From Priestia aryabhattai (GTDB taxonomy: Bacteria; Bacillota; Bacilli; Bacillales; Bacillaceae_H): DNA of 64,000 nt. Below, piece by piece: positions 17,900 through 26,468 of the stretch (position 1 is its first letter; each line of letters opens with the position of its first letter). The notes under the pieces were generated by a model. It worked only from the letters and a program-made list of their open reading frames with translations. It had not been told where the DNA came from and ran no database searches. Where the stretch lies: positions 62,001-126,000 of the forward strand of contig NZ_JAMBOQ010000003.1 in the NCBI RefSeq assembly GCF_023715685.1, written 5' to 3'. The position numbers and the translations under genes were made by a program.

Positions 17900-17932
17900 A
17901 AAAACTAGACAATAAGTGCTTGTCTAGTTCCA
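17896..17932 (-). terminator. Terminator after the cupin gene
   Basis: AACTAGACAA/TTGTCTAGTT stem overlapping the stop; read on the minus strand it is followed by TTTTTTTA. Confidence 0.8.
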
Positions 17933-18424
17933 CCACTCTGTCAATGGTCCTTTGTCGCCATAAACAGGATCTGTTGTAGGAATAGGTACTTGTGCAATTT
18001 CATCAAATACGTGAGGGCGATCAGTTTGTTTTCCTGTTCGTAAATTGTAATCCATGCCTTCTGGATAAGCTCCAACCACTTTAAAATCAGCAGTTGATTG
18101 GAGACGCATATGCCCTGTTCCTGCAGGAAGTACGAGCACATCGCCAGCATGCACCACAATATTTTCCCCCATATGTCCACCTAGTTTTAAGCGCGCAGAT
18201 CCGCTAATTACACCTAGTGCTTCATGAGAATTGCTGTGGTAATGGTGAAAATCATGTATGCCGCCTACCCAGCTGTTTTTCCAGTTGTGAGAATTAAAAA
18301 TGCTCTCCACTTTCTCTTTCTTACTAATAAATACGTGTTCATACAACAAAACTGGAAGACGAGGGTGATTTGGAATGGTTCCGTCGTCATCAAAATAAAG
18401 AACTTTTACATTTGCATAATTCAT
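17924..18424 (-). CDS. Cupin-domain protein (YjlB-like)
   Basis: A 166-residue single-cupin protein. The metal-binding motif appears as FHHYHSNSHEALGVISG (about residues 58-74) with the second cupin motif HAGDVLVLPAGTGH. It resembles B. subtilis YjlB, whose function is not established. I start at the ATG 18424, six bases after AGAGGG, rather than the longer frame to 18523, which lacks a ribosome site. It stands alone. Confidence 0.82.
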   Translation of the reverse strand: MNYANVKVLYFDDDGTIPNHPRLPVLLYEHVFISKKEKVESIFNSHNWKNSWVGGIHDFHHYHSNSHEALGVISGSARLKLGGHMGENIVVHAGDVLVLPAGTGHMRLQSTADFKVVGAYPEGMDYNLRTGKQTDRPHVFDEIAQVPIPTTDPVYGDKGPLTEWWN

Positions 18425-18907
18425 AAGCATCCCTCTAACAATCTTTTTTCGTAATTTTCCCTGTTTTTTGCTTGCGTAAACAGAGAAGTTTGCTCGAAGT
18501 ACTTCATTAGTTGCGAAGTGCATGATATGTAGGTTTTAACGTTTTCAAAAAAAAGTCTCCCACTTCAAACGTCGCTAAGTGGTGGGCAGTTCACTTTAGT
18601 ATCTTTTCTTCATATTGTATATAAGTAAAGGGCCTAGTGCAAGAATTCTATAGATATATAGCTGTTAATTCATGTTTTGTAAATAAGTAATATATATTAG
18701 TATAACTTATGAGAGGGAATTCGTTCGTGGAGTAAAAGAACCGAATAATAAGAAAGTTAGGATTTTGGATCATTTTTGTGATGTATAAAAGGTTTTTAGA
18801 TATTGAATTCTTAATTTTACGAATAATTTATTATTTTTAGAAAATTAATGTAAGTATTTTTGTGTATTGAGTAATGGTGATCAATGTTATATACTAATAA
18901 AAAATAT
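18425..18907. other. Intergenic region between the cupin gene and the ZTP riboswitch
   Basis: No gene. A GC-richer hairpin at 18555-18590 (see its own entry) stands out from otherwise AT-rich sequence. Divergent promoters for the cupin gene and for the riboswitch-controlled permease must lie here. Confidence 0.4.
18551..18592 (-). repeat. Hairpin with T run, possible IS200/IS605-type end remnant or attenuator
   Basis: On the minus strand, CCCACCACTT and AAGTGGGA can pair around a CGACG-containing loop and are followed by GACTTTTTTTT. Similar hairpins close IS200/IS605-like elements, but no transposase is present, and it could equally attenuate transcription into the cupin gene. Confidence 0.35.
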
Positions 18908-19015
18908 ATTCCTATATGTGACTGGCGCAACATGGATGACCATGGGGGAGCATATAGCGTATAAGCCGCGCGCCTGGGCAAACACTTGAGAAAATTTCGC
19001 AAGTGTTTTTTTTAT
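18908..19015 (+). ncRNA. ZTP (pfl) riboswitch with terminator platform
   Basis: The conserved GTGACTGGCG, the CATGG/CCATG stem, GGGGGAGC and the downstream CGCGCCTGGGCA block are present in the right order. P1 forms from TATATG and CATATA. An intrinsic terminator follows directly (AAACACTTG/CAAGTGTTT then T8, 18980-19013), so this is a transcriptional ON switch answering ZTP/ZMP, the signal of 10-formyl-tetrahydrofolate shortage. It controls the permease gene beginning 28 nt later. Confidence 0.9.
18980..19013 (+). terminator. Regulated terminator of the ZTP riboswitch
   Basis: A nine-base-pair stem immediately abutting the GGGCA of the aptamer, followed by eight T. The contact with the aptamer 3' end explains ligand-dependent antitermination. 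Confidence 0.8.
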
Positions 19016-19042
19016 TTTCCTAGGGAAGAGGGGTAGATTTGG

Positions 19043-20638
19043 ATGAGCAATATGCAAAGGAAGATGGGAACATTTGCATTAACCATGACAGGAATAGGTT
19101 CGATTATTGGTTCCGGATGGCTGTTTGGAGCATGGAAAGCAGCTCAAATTGCGGGACCCGCGGCTATTTTTTCATGGGTTATTGGAATGGTGGTTATCTT
19201 GACTATTGCCCTATCATATGCTGAACTGGGCGCGATGTTTCCACAAGCAGGGGGGATGGTTAAATACCCTCAGTATTCACACGGATCATTTATTGGGTTT
19301 TTGGCTGCTTGGGCTAACTGGATTTCAATAGCTTCAACGATAACAGTGGAAGCTATTGCATCTGTACAATATATGAGTACGTGGCCGTGGAAATGGGCTC
19401 GCTGGACTCATGAATTAGTAGACAATGGCATTTTAACGTCTAAGGGGTTGGCAGTTGCGTCTTTGTTATTATTCGTTTATTTTTTTGTGAACTATTGGAC
19501 GGTAAATCTCTTTGCCAAAGCCAATTCATTTATTACGATTGTTAAATTAATTATTCCTGGTTTGACGGCAGGGGCTTTATTTTTTTCTGGTTTTCATAGC
19601 GGGAACTTTTCAAGTGAGCATGGGGTAGCACCTTACGGGTGGGCAAGTGTTTTAACTGCAGTGGCAACATCAGGTATTGTGTTTGCATTTAATGGGTTTC
19701 AAAGTCCAGTAAATATGGCAGGAGAAGCAAAATCACCTAATAAATCGATTCCGATAGCTGTAATTGGTTCAATTTTTATTGCTGGAATTGTATATATTAT
19801 ATTGCAAATAGTTTTTATCGGAGCAGTAAGTCCGTCGTCAATTGCTGATGGATGGAATCATTTGAATTTTAATTCTCCTTTTGCTGATTTAGCGATTGCG
19901 CTTGGAATTAACTGGCTGACAATTGTGTTATACGCAGACGCATTTGTTTCTCCTTCCGGCACAGGTGCTACATATACGGCAACTACTTCTAGAATGTTAT
20001 ACGGGATGCAACAAAATGGATATTTGCCAAAGATATTTGGTACTCTTCATCCACTTTACAATGTCCCGCGCCCAGCTATGTGGCTAAATTTAGCAGCCTG
20101 CTTTTTGTTTCTCTTTTTATTTAGAGGATGGGGTGTCTTAGCAGAAGTGATCTCAGTAGCGACGCTTATCTCTTATATTATGGGTCCTGTAGCGCTTATA
20201 ACATTAAGAAAAACGGCTTCACACTTTTACCGTCCATTTTATTTAAAAGGAGCATCAATTATTGCGCCATGCGGCTTCGTTTTTGCTTCCTTGACGCTTT
20301 ACTGGGCAAGGTGGCCTCTTACAGGTGAAGTGATCTTTATTATGGCAATTGGCCTGCCTGTTTATTTTTATTACCAAGCGAAAAATAAATGGGTGGGCTT
20401 TAAAAAAGAATTTTTAACCGGGGCTTGGATGCTTATCTATTTAGCGTGCATGATTTTTATTTCCTACATAGGAAGCGAAAAATTTGGAGGCAAAAATATT
20501 TTGCCTTTCGGATGGGATATGCTAGTGATTGCTTGCGTATCATTAGCTTTTTATTACTGGGGAATTAAAAGTGGCAAATCCAATCGATATATGAAGGAAG
20601 CTGAACAAATCAATCAAGAAAATTTTCAATCTAAATAA
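19043..20638 (+). CDS. APC-superfamily amino acid permease under ZTP riboswitch control
   Basis: A 531-residue, about 13-14-helix APC permease. The first helix carries the substrate-site motif GIGSIIGSGWLFGAWKAAQ, and VVFAFNGFQSPVNMAGEAK-like sequence follows around residues 210-230 (FAFNGFQSPVNMAGEAKSP). The ribosome site is GAGGGG, nine bases before ATG. It belongs with poorly characterised APC members resembling YbeC-like permeases. Control by a ZTP riboswitch implies a substrate relieving one-carbon/purine stress, for example glycine, serine or a purine precursor; that substrate is inference. A terminator follows. Confidence 0.85.
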   Translation: MSNMQRKMGTFALTMTGIGSIIGSGWLFGAWKAAQIAGPAAIFSWVIGMVVILTIALSYAELGAMFPQAGGMVKYPQYSHGSFIGFLAAWANWISIASTITVEAIASVQYMSTWPWKWARWTHELVDNGILTSKGLAVASLLLFVYFFVNYWTVNLFAKANSFITIVKLIIPGLTAGALFFSGFHSGNFSSEHGVAPYGWASVLTAVATSGIVFAFNGFQSPVNMAGEAKSPNKSIPIAVIGSIFIAGIVYIILQIVFIGAVSPSSIADGWNHLNFNSPFADLAIALGINWLTIVLYADAFVSPSGTGATYTATTSRMLYGMQQNGYLPKIFGTLHPLYNVPRPAMWLNLAACFLFLFLFRGWGVLAEVISVATLISYIMGPVALITLRKTASHFYRPFYLKGASIIAPCGFVFASLTLYWARWPLTGEVIFIMAIGLPVYFYYQAKNKWVGFKKEFLTGAWMLIYLACMIFISYIGSEKFGGKNILPFGWDMLVIACVSLAFYYWGIKSGKSNRYMKEAEQINQENFQSK

Positions 20639-20669
20639 AAAAATACGAGCCGGTGCTCGTGTTTTTTTA
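20636..20669 (+). terminator. Terminator after APC permease
   Basis: ACGAGC/GCTCGT stem with a CGGT loop, then TTTTTTT. Confidence 0.75.
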
Positions 20670-20815
20670 TTTATTTATATGAGTGGAGAATTTAGACTTG
20701 GTTTTTATCAAAATATTGTAAAAAATATAGATTTTAAGGTTTAAGGATTTACACAGAGGGAACCTTTATTTGGGGTAAAGTTCTAAAAAAACAAAATAAA
20801 GGGGATCAGGCAGCT

Positions 20816-21803
20816 GTGAAAAAAATGAATGTTTTGGCTTTGGTTTTTGTACTTATGCTAGTATTAGCGGCTTGTAACAGTTCTAAGGAAACGGGAGGAT
20901 CCACTTCGGCTAAAAATAAGGTGATTGAAGCATCCATTGACAGCGCTTCTTATATTTTAGTAGATAGTGATGAAGGAGCTACAAGTGAAGAAAAAGGGCT
21001 ATTGAAAGTTGATTTGAAAGTGAAAAATGTCTCCAAAAACAGGAGTGAACAGTCGTGAGCTTGGACTAGAAAGCAGTGCATCTGACAAGATTGGCGCTGG
21101 AAAGCAAAAAAATTTAACGTTTGTCTTTGAAGTCAAAAAAGATAAAAAATACAAAATTGGGCTTCAGCCAACATCATCTGATTATGATGAAGAAATTGAC
21201 GAAGTAACATTAACGCTGAATACGAAGAAATACGCGAAAAGCTATAATAAGCTGCAAGACCCAGCAAAAGCTCTGCAAGCTTATACAGAAGTTCTTTACT
21301 TAAACAAAGAAAATGTAGACTATGATAAATATGTAACAGCAGACAAAACAGCTGTCATAGAAGAACAGAAAAAAGCGTTTAACGAGGAATTAAAAGGTGC
21401 GTTTTCTAACAGTTTAACCGACAAAGCAAAAAAAGATTTTTTTAACATGTATAAAGATGTTTTAAAAGAAAAAGCAAGCGTGAAGACAAAGGTGATTGCG
21501 AATGCAAATAATAAAGCCGTAGTAGAAGTGGAGTACACTACCGTTAATTTATCAGACTTATATTCATACGTATCGCAGCTTAAGCGAGCATACACAGATG
21601 AAACGAAAGATTACGATACAGAACACTCTGAAGAGTTTGCGGCTTCTAAATTCAAAGATATTGTAAATGAATTAGAGACGAAAGAAGGAAGTCGTCCCTT
21701 ACGAATTTTTATGGTGAAAGAAGATGGAAAATGGACTGTGAAGTCAAGTGACCTATACAGTGATTCTTTAGGTGAAACGTTTGGATCAAGCTATATTCGA
21801 TAA
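20816..21803 (+). pseudogene. Frameshifted lipoprotein gene (DUF5105-like)
   Basis: The first frame (GTG at 20816, to 21058) encodes a lipoprotein signal peptide with lipobox LAAC at about residues 17-20, then the start of a DUF4352-like beta domain (LLKVDLKVKNVSKN). It stops after 80 residues. The protein resumes in the +1 frame around 21050 with ELGLESSASDKIGAGKQKN and continues to 21803, ending with a tail (RPLRIFMVKEDGKWTVKSSD) like that of NTF2/DUF5105 lipoproteins. No separate ribosome site serves the second half. Either a natural frameshift, perhaps with some codons deleted, or a sequencing error. Without it the product would be about 325 residues. Confidence 0.75.
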
Positions 21804-21842
21804 ACAAAAAAGAGAAGAATTTTTCTTCTCTTTTTTGTTTTC
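21802..21842. terminator. Terminator after the lipoprotein gene
   Basis: AAACAAAAAAGAGAAGAA paired with TTCTTCTCTTTTTTGTTT. Confidence 0.8.
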
Positions 21843-21954
21843 TGTAAATAAATCAACGAGTTTTTTGTAAAGCTAAATTTATCAAAATATGCTAGTATAG
21901 GTTCATTCATTCTTTTATTCTTATTATGATAGGCATCAATGGAGGTTCTTACTA

Positions 21955-22464
21955 ATGAAAGCAAATTATTGTAAAGATACAAAGGCCGTTCGAACGAGCC
22001 GCATTTTCCCTAATGATATTAATAATCACAATACGTTATTTGGCGGAAAGTTAATGAGTGATATTGATATGATTGCGTCCATTTCAGCTTATCGTCACAG
22101 TCGTACAGAGTGTGTTACAGCTTCAGCAGACTCCATTCACTTTCTGCATCCTATTACGCCTCAGGATTCTGTATGTTTGGAGTCATATGTATCATGGACA
22201 GGTCGTTCATCCATGGAAGTGTTTGTGAAGGTGATTAAAGAAAATTTAAAAACCGGAGAGCGTCAAATTGCAGCCACATCATTTTTAACTTTTGTGGCAA
22301 TGGATGATGATGGAAAGCCCCGCGCAGTACCGGAGCTTATTCCAGAAACAGAAGAAGAAAAATACCTTTTTCAAACGGGGGCAGATCGCGCTGCCACACG
22401 TAAACAAGTGCGTAAAAAAAGTAACGAACTAGCCTCGGTATTGGATTTAGGACAACCTTGGTAA
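21955..22464 (+). CDS. Acyl-CoA thioesterase, hotdog fold (YkhA-like)
   Basis: A 169-residue hotdog thioesterase. FPNDINNHNTLFGGKLMSDIDM gives the family N-x-x-G-x-L-FGG active-site region (about residues 19-40), and the ASADSIHFLHPI strand follows. It resembles B. subtilis YkhA and hydrolyses acyl-CoA; chain-length preference is unknown. TGGAGG precedes the ATG. Single-gene unit with its own terminator. Confidence 0.88.
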   Translation: MKANYCKDTKAVRTSRIFPNDINNHNTLFGGKLMSDIDMIASISAYRHSRTECVTASADSIHFLHPITPQDSVCLESYVSWTGRSSMEVFVKVIKENLKTGERQIAATSFLTFVAMDDDGKPRAVPELIPETEEEKYLFQTGADRAATRKQVRKKSNELASVLDLGQPW

Positions 22465-22465
22465 C

Positions 22466-22504
22466 ATAAAAAGACTGCAGTGCAAAGCACTGCAGTCTTT
22501 TTAT
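22466..22504 (+). terminator. Terminator after thioesterase gene
   Basis: AAAAAGACTGCAGTGC and GCACTGCAGTCTTTTT form a perfect stem. Confidence 0.85.
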
Positions 22505-22646
22505 GTTTGATGAAATCTCCTCTCCTGAGCGAGAGGAGGAAATAAAATCATATGAAATTTATTTTCGTTCATGGTAATATGGATTTAATATAATTTTCTA
22601 AAAAGTTTAAAAAGTAAAATATTTACAAAGAAAGGTGTCGTGTCTA

Positions 22647-25415
22647 ATGGTAACAGTAGAAGCAGCGGAAAGACAAAACAGCAGCACTGCCCTGCGCCGT
22701 GATGTAAAGTTTCTCGGTCAATTGTTAGGGAAAGTTCTGGTTCACCAAGGTGGAGAAGAACTGCTCAACAAAGTAGAAAAAATACGTGAAGTGGCAAAAT
22801 CACTTAGAGAAAATAAGGATGAAGCCATCTATAAAGAAATAAAAAATGAAATCGTTACTCTTGAACAGCCGATGCGCGAGCAGGTTATTCGGGCGTTTGC
22901 TGTTTATTTTCATTTAGTTAATATTGCAGAGCAAAATCATCGAATTCGTCGCAGACGCGAATATCAGCAGCAAGAAGATTCCATTATGCAGCCGGGTTCA
23001 TTGGAAAGTGCCGTTGTTTCGCTTAAAAATAATGGCGTGGCGCCAGATGTAATTGCTAACTTGCTTCAAACTTTATCCCTGGAGCTCATCATCACTGCTC
23101 ATCCAACAGAAGCCACTAGACGAAGTGTTCTTGATATTCATAAACGAATGGCTGAGCTTCTGAAAAACTTAGATAATCCAACGTTAACAAAACGTGAACG
23201 TACGGAAATTGAAGAAAGACTGTTTAGCGAAGTGTTGATTTTATGGCAAACAAATGAACTGCGAGATCGCAAGCCAACCGTAATGGATGAAGTATCCAAT
23301 GGATTATATTATTTTGATGAAACGTTATTTGAAGTACTTCCTCAAATTCATCAGGAATTGGAAAATTCATTGCAGGAGAATTACCCGGAAGAAAATTGGA
23401 AGGTGCCTAATATTCTTCGATTTGGTTCATGGATTGGCGGAGACCGAGATGGAAATCCAAACGTAACTCCTAAAGTAACATGGCAAACGCTTGTCAAACA
23501 AAGAAAGTTAGCTATTCGTAAATATAAAGAGTCGCTTACTCAATTGAGACAAAGATTAAGTCAATCTACAAAAAGAGTCGCAGTTTCAGATAACCTTATT
23601 GATTCTATTAATCAAGAAATATCGTTATTACCTGAGAAAAAGCGATGGAGAATCAAACACGAAGTATATCGCTGCAAGCTTACGATTATGCTTCATAAAT
23701 TAAATTTAGTTGGAGAATCGGAAGCAGGTTATCAAAGGTCTGAAGAACTTTTACATGATTTGTTTCTAATCAAAGATAGCTTGCAAAAGCACCAGCCTCA
23801 AGATTATCAGTTGAAAAGTTTGTGTAAATTAATTCGCCAAGTTGAGCTGTTTGGGTTTCATTTAGCAACGCTTGATATCCGTAATCACAGCGGGGAACAC
23901 GAAGCGGCAATCAAAGAAATTTTCCATGCTGTTTCTTTAGCTGAAGATTATTCAGCGTTAACAGAAGAGAAAAAAGTTGAACTACTAGGGAAAGTTCTTC
24001 AAGACCCAAGACCTGTGGTATCGTTTGTAGAGAATTACTCTAAAGAAACGCAGCAAGTAATTGAAGTATTTAACATGATACATCGAGCACATAAAGAATT
24101 TGGAGAAAGATCTATTGAAGTCTACTTAATCAGTATGACGCAGTCTGCAAGTGATTTGTTAGAAGTCATGGTGCTCGCCAAAGAAGCGGGGATTTATCGT
24201 CTTCATGCAGATGGCCGTATTGAAAGCAAGTTAAATATAGCTCCGCTGCTTGAAACAATTGATGATCTCACAGCAGGTCCTGAAATTATGGAACAGCTAT
24301 TTCAATTAGATTTTTATCGAGAGCACTTAAGGAAACAGCAGGATTTGCAGGAAATTATGCTTGGCTACTCAGATGGAAGTAAAGACGGAGGAACACTTAC
24401 TGCTAATTGGAAGCTCTACAAAGCGCAGCAGGAAATTCACGATATGGCAAGGAAGTATCAAGTTCGTCTGAAGTTTTTCCATGGCCGAGGCGGCTCACTA
24501 GGCCGAGGAGGTGGACCGTTAAACCGAAGTATTTTATCTCAGCCTGTTGAGACGCTAGGAGACGGCGTTAAAATTACAGAGCAAGGAGAAGTTCTTTCTT
24601 CTAGATACTCTTTATATGACATTGCTTACCGAAGCCTTGAACAAGCGGTCTCAGCTCTTCTTACAGCGGCAGCAAATGTTTCTCAAGAAGCTGAACAATG
24701 TGATATTCGTACACATGAATGGGAAGAAACAATGGACGAGATTTCAACTGCTTCTTTACGTAAGTATCAAGAGCTTGTTTTCAAAGATCCAGACTTTTTA
24801 ACGTACTTTAAACAAGCTACACCTCTTCCTGAGCTGGGGGCTCTAAATATTGGGTCACGTCCAATGAGTCGAAAAGGAAGTGATCGCTTTGAAGATTTGC
24901 GAGCGATTCCGTGGGTATTTGCATGGACGCAAAGCAGACAGCTGCTTCCAGCCTGGTATGCTGCAGGTACTGGCTTACAGCATTTGGTGGAGAAATCCGG
25001 AGATATACAGCTTCTTCAGCAAATGTATAAAGAATGGCCATTTTTCCGCTCGACAGTCGATAATCTGCAAATGGCCTTAACAAAAGCAGATTTAATGGCA
25101 GCAAAAGAATATACGGAAATGGTACAAGATCCGGTTATTTCAGAGCGAATTTTTACCGCCATTAAAAAAGAGTATAATCTCACGAAAGAAATGATTCTTC
25201 AAATCACGGGTCAAAAAGAATTAATGGATCATCTTCCTACGATTAAAGAATCTATTAAATTACGAAATCCGTATGTGGACCCTCTAACATTCTTACAAGT
25301 TAAGGTCATTTCCAAGCTGCGTGAAGATGAAGCTGGAACGTTAAATGAAGAACTTTTAAAAGAAGCGTTATTAACGATTAATGGCATTGCAGCAGGGTTA
25401 CGTAACACAGGTTGA
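22647..25415 (+). CDS. ppc: Phosphoenolpyruvate carboxylase
   Basis: A 922-residue enzyme that carboxylates PEP to oxaloacetate, replenishing the TCA cycle. The catalytic His motif TAHPTEATRRS (about residues 151-161) and the FFHGRGGSLGRGGGP loop are intact, as is the SWIGGDRDGNPNVT segment, and the C-terminal RNPYVDPLTFLQVKV and final NGIAAGLRNTG are canonical. I start at ATG 22647, nine bases after AAAGGTG; the open frame extends to a GTG 12 bases upstream. B. subtilis lacks this gene, which fits P. megaterium. Confidence 0.96.
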   Translation: MVTVEAAERQNSSTALRRDVKFLGQLLGKVLVHQGGEELLNKVEKIREVAKSLRENKDEAIYKEIKNEIVTLEQPMREQVIRAFAVYFHLVNIAEQNHRIRRRREYQQQEDSIMQPGSLESAVVSLKNNGVAPDVIANLLQTLSLELIITAHPTEATRRSVLDIHKRMAELLKNLDNPTLTKRERTEIEERLFSEVLILWQTNELRDRKPTVMDEVSNGLYYFDETLFEVLPQIHQELENSLQENYPEENWKVPNILRFGSWIGGDRDGNPNVTPKVTWQTLVKQRKLAIRKYKESLTQLRQRLSQSTKRVAVSDNLIDSINQEISLLPEKKRWRIKHEVYRCKLTIMLHKLNLVGESEAGYQRSEELLHDLFLIKDSLQKHQPQDYQLKSLCKLIRQVELFGFHLATLDIRNHSGEHEAAIKEIFHAVSLAEDYSALTEEKKVELLGKVLQDPRPVVSFVENYSKETQQVIEVFNMIHRAHKEFGERSIEVYLISMTQSASDLLEVMVLAKEAGIYRLHADGRIESKLNIAPLLETIDDLTAGPEIMEQLFQLDFYREHLRKQQDLQEIMLGYSDGSKDGGTLTANWKLYKAQQEIHDMARKYQVRLKFFHGRGGSLGRGGGPLNRSILSQPVETLGDGVKITEQGEVLSSRYSLYDIAYRSLEQAVSALLTAAANVSQEAEQCDIRTHEWEETMDEISTASLRKYQELVFKDPDFLTYFKQATPLPELGALNIGSRPMSRKGSDRFEDLRAIPWVFAWTQSRQLLPAWYAAGTGLQHLVEKSGDIQLLQQMYKEWPFFRSTVDNLQMALTKADLMAAKEYTEMVQDPVISERIFTAIKKEYNLTKEMILQITGQKELMDHLPTIKESIKLRNPYVDPLTFLQVKVISKLREDEAGTLNEELLKEALLTINGIAAGLRNTG

Positions 25416-25423
25416 TGGATACC

Positions 25424-25462
25424 AAAAGACACCTCAAGAAAACAAAGGAGGTGTCTTTTGTT
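25424..25462 (+). terminator. Terminator after ppc
   Basis: AAAAGACACCTC and GAGGTGTCTTTT flank a 12-nt loop. Confidence 0.8.
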
Positions 25463-25633
25463 TATTCTTCTCACATAAAGAACTGCCTGTCAGTTCCCTC
25501 TCTTTTAAAGAGAACTTCCGTCTGTTGAATAGGCACTGAGAAAAATCAATGATAGAATAGAGAAGAAATAGAAATATTATACAACTGAGTGTGAGTGGTG
25601 GGGTAACTAGATTGAATATGGAGGAGGAGGACA

Positions 25634-26077
25634 ATGGTAAAAAATTCGCAAATCTTCATTGAAGCTGACTCCGAGAATTCTGTATTTATTGGACTGGAAT
25701 TTTGTGAGTATACACAAAAAATGAATCCTACTTGTTTGTCCAAACAGCATATAAATGTGTTTATTCATCCGGAAGAACTCACTGTGGAATTTAAGAAAAC
25801 AAAAAGTGATAGAACCATCGACGATTTTCATCTGATGCATATCGTTCCGGTTCATTGCTTTAATTATTTATTATGTTCGATCTCGCAAGGTATTGTTACA
25901 GCTGTTCAGCTGAAAGCGGTCGGTCATCAAGGAGAAACGTTGTTTGAAGAAAATCTTACATTGAAGTTTCATGAAAAAGCGACGGATTATGAAGAAACGC
26001 TCTCGTTTTTCAAACATTTAAATCAAGAAATACAAAAACAGACGAAAAAATATACAGCCAGTTATATGAGCTCATAA
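25634..26077 (+). CDS. Hypothetical protein, 147 residues
   Basis: Preceded by GGAGGAGGA six bases before ATG, so it is very likely translated. The sequence is soluble, with alternating hydrophobic strands (SVFIGLEFCEYTQ, HINVFIHPEELTVEFKK) suggesting a beta-rich fold, and a charged C-terminal helix (FFKHLNQEIQKQTKKY). No catalytic motif, signal peptide or membrane segment is evident and I do not recognise the family. It is monocistronic with its own terminator. Confidence 0.65.
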   Translation: MVKNSQIFIEADSENSVFIGLEFCEYTQKMNPTCLSKQHINVFIHPEELTVEFKKTKSDRTIDDFHLMHIVPVHCFNYLLCSISQGIVTAVQLKAVGHQGETLFEENLTLKFHEKATDYEETLSFFKHLNQEIQKQTKKYTASYMSS

Positions 26078-26082
26078 TAAAG

Positions 26083-26116
26083 CAAGCTGCGGTTTTAAAA
26101 ACAGCAGCTTTTATTC
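26083..26116 (+). terminator. Terminator after the 147-residue protein gene
   Basis: AAGCTGC and GCAGCTT pair around a 13-nt loop, followed by TTATT. Confidence 0.6.
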
Positions 26117-26468
26117 GTTTAACCGAAAAAATTATGTTAGAGATGCTTACAAAACAAGAGATTTTTTAGTAGGAAATTGATAAAGTAAAAATAAGAGAAA
26201 TCAGTGGACAGAAAAGCTTTTAGCGGCTGGCCGCTCTTTATTCAATATGTAAGGTTAGGTATTGGTATTAAAAAAATAGCGATGAATACGTATTGTCATT
26301 GTAGATGAAGTGCTAAGGCCGCTCTATCTGCAATCATGTAGAATCTTCGCGCGCTTATAGTCTGTTTTACGGAACGAAAAAGCTGCGGAATTAGAAGAAC
26401 TCCTTCTATTTCTGCGGTTTTTTTTATAAACAAGAAATAAATTTACTTATCGTACGGAGGCGATGCAG
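26117..26468 (+). promoter_or_regulatory. Long leader of the Rieske oxygenase gene with an internal terminator
   Basis: No gene here. The striking element is a strong terminator at 26380-26426: GCGGAATTAGAAG pairs with CTTCTATTTCTGC (one mismatch, one G-U) and is followed by eight T. It ends about 40 nt before the Rieske start, so it would either end an upstream small RNA or act as an attenuator. I could not match the upstream part to a T-box or a known riboswitch. Confidence 0.45.
26380..26426 (+). terminator. Leader terminator / possible attenuator
   Basis: Thirteen-base-pair stem, loop AACTC, T8 tail, located within the 5' leader rather than after a gene. Confidence 0.65.

Noticed and set aside
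26120..26380. T-box or known riboswitch in the Rieske leader
   Set aside because: No T-box core or other recognised aptamer consensus precedes the terminator.
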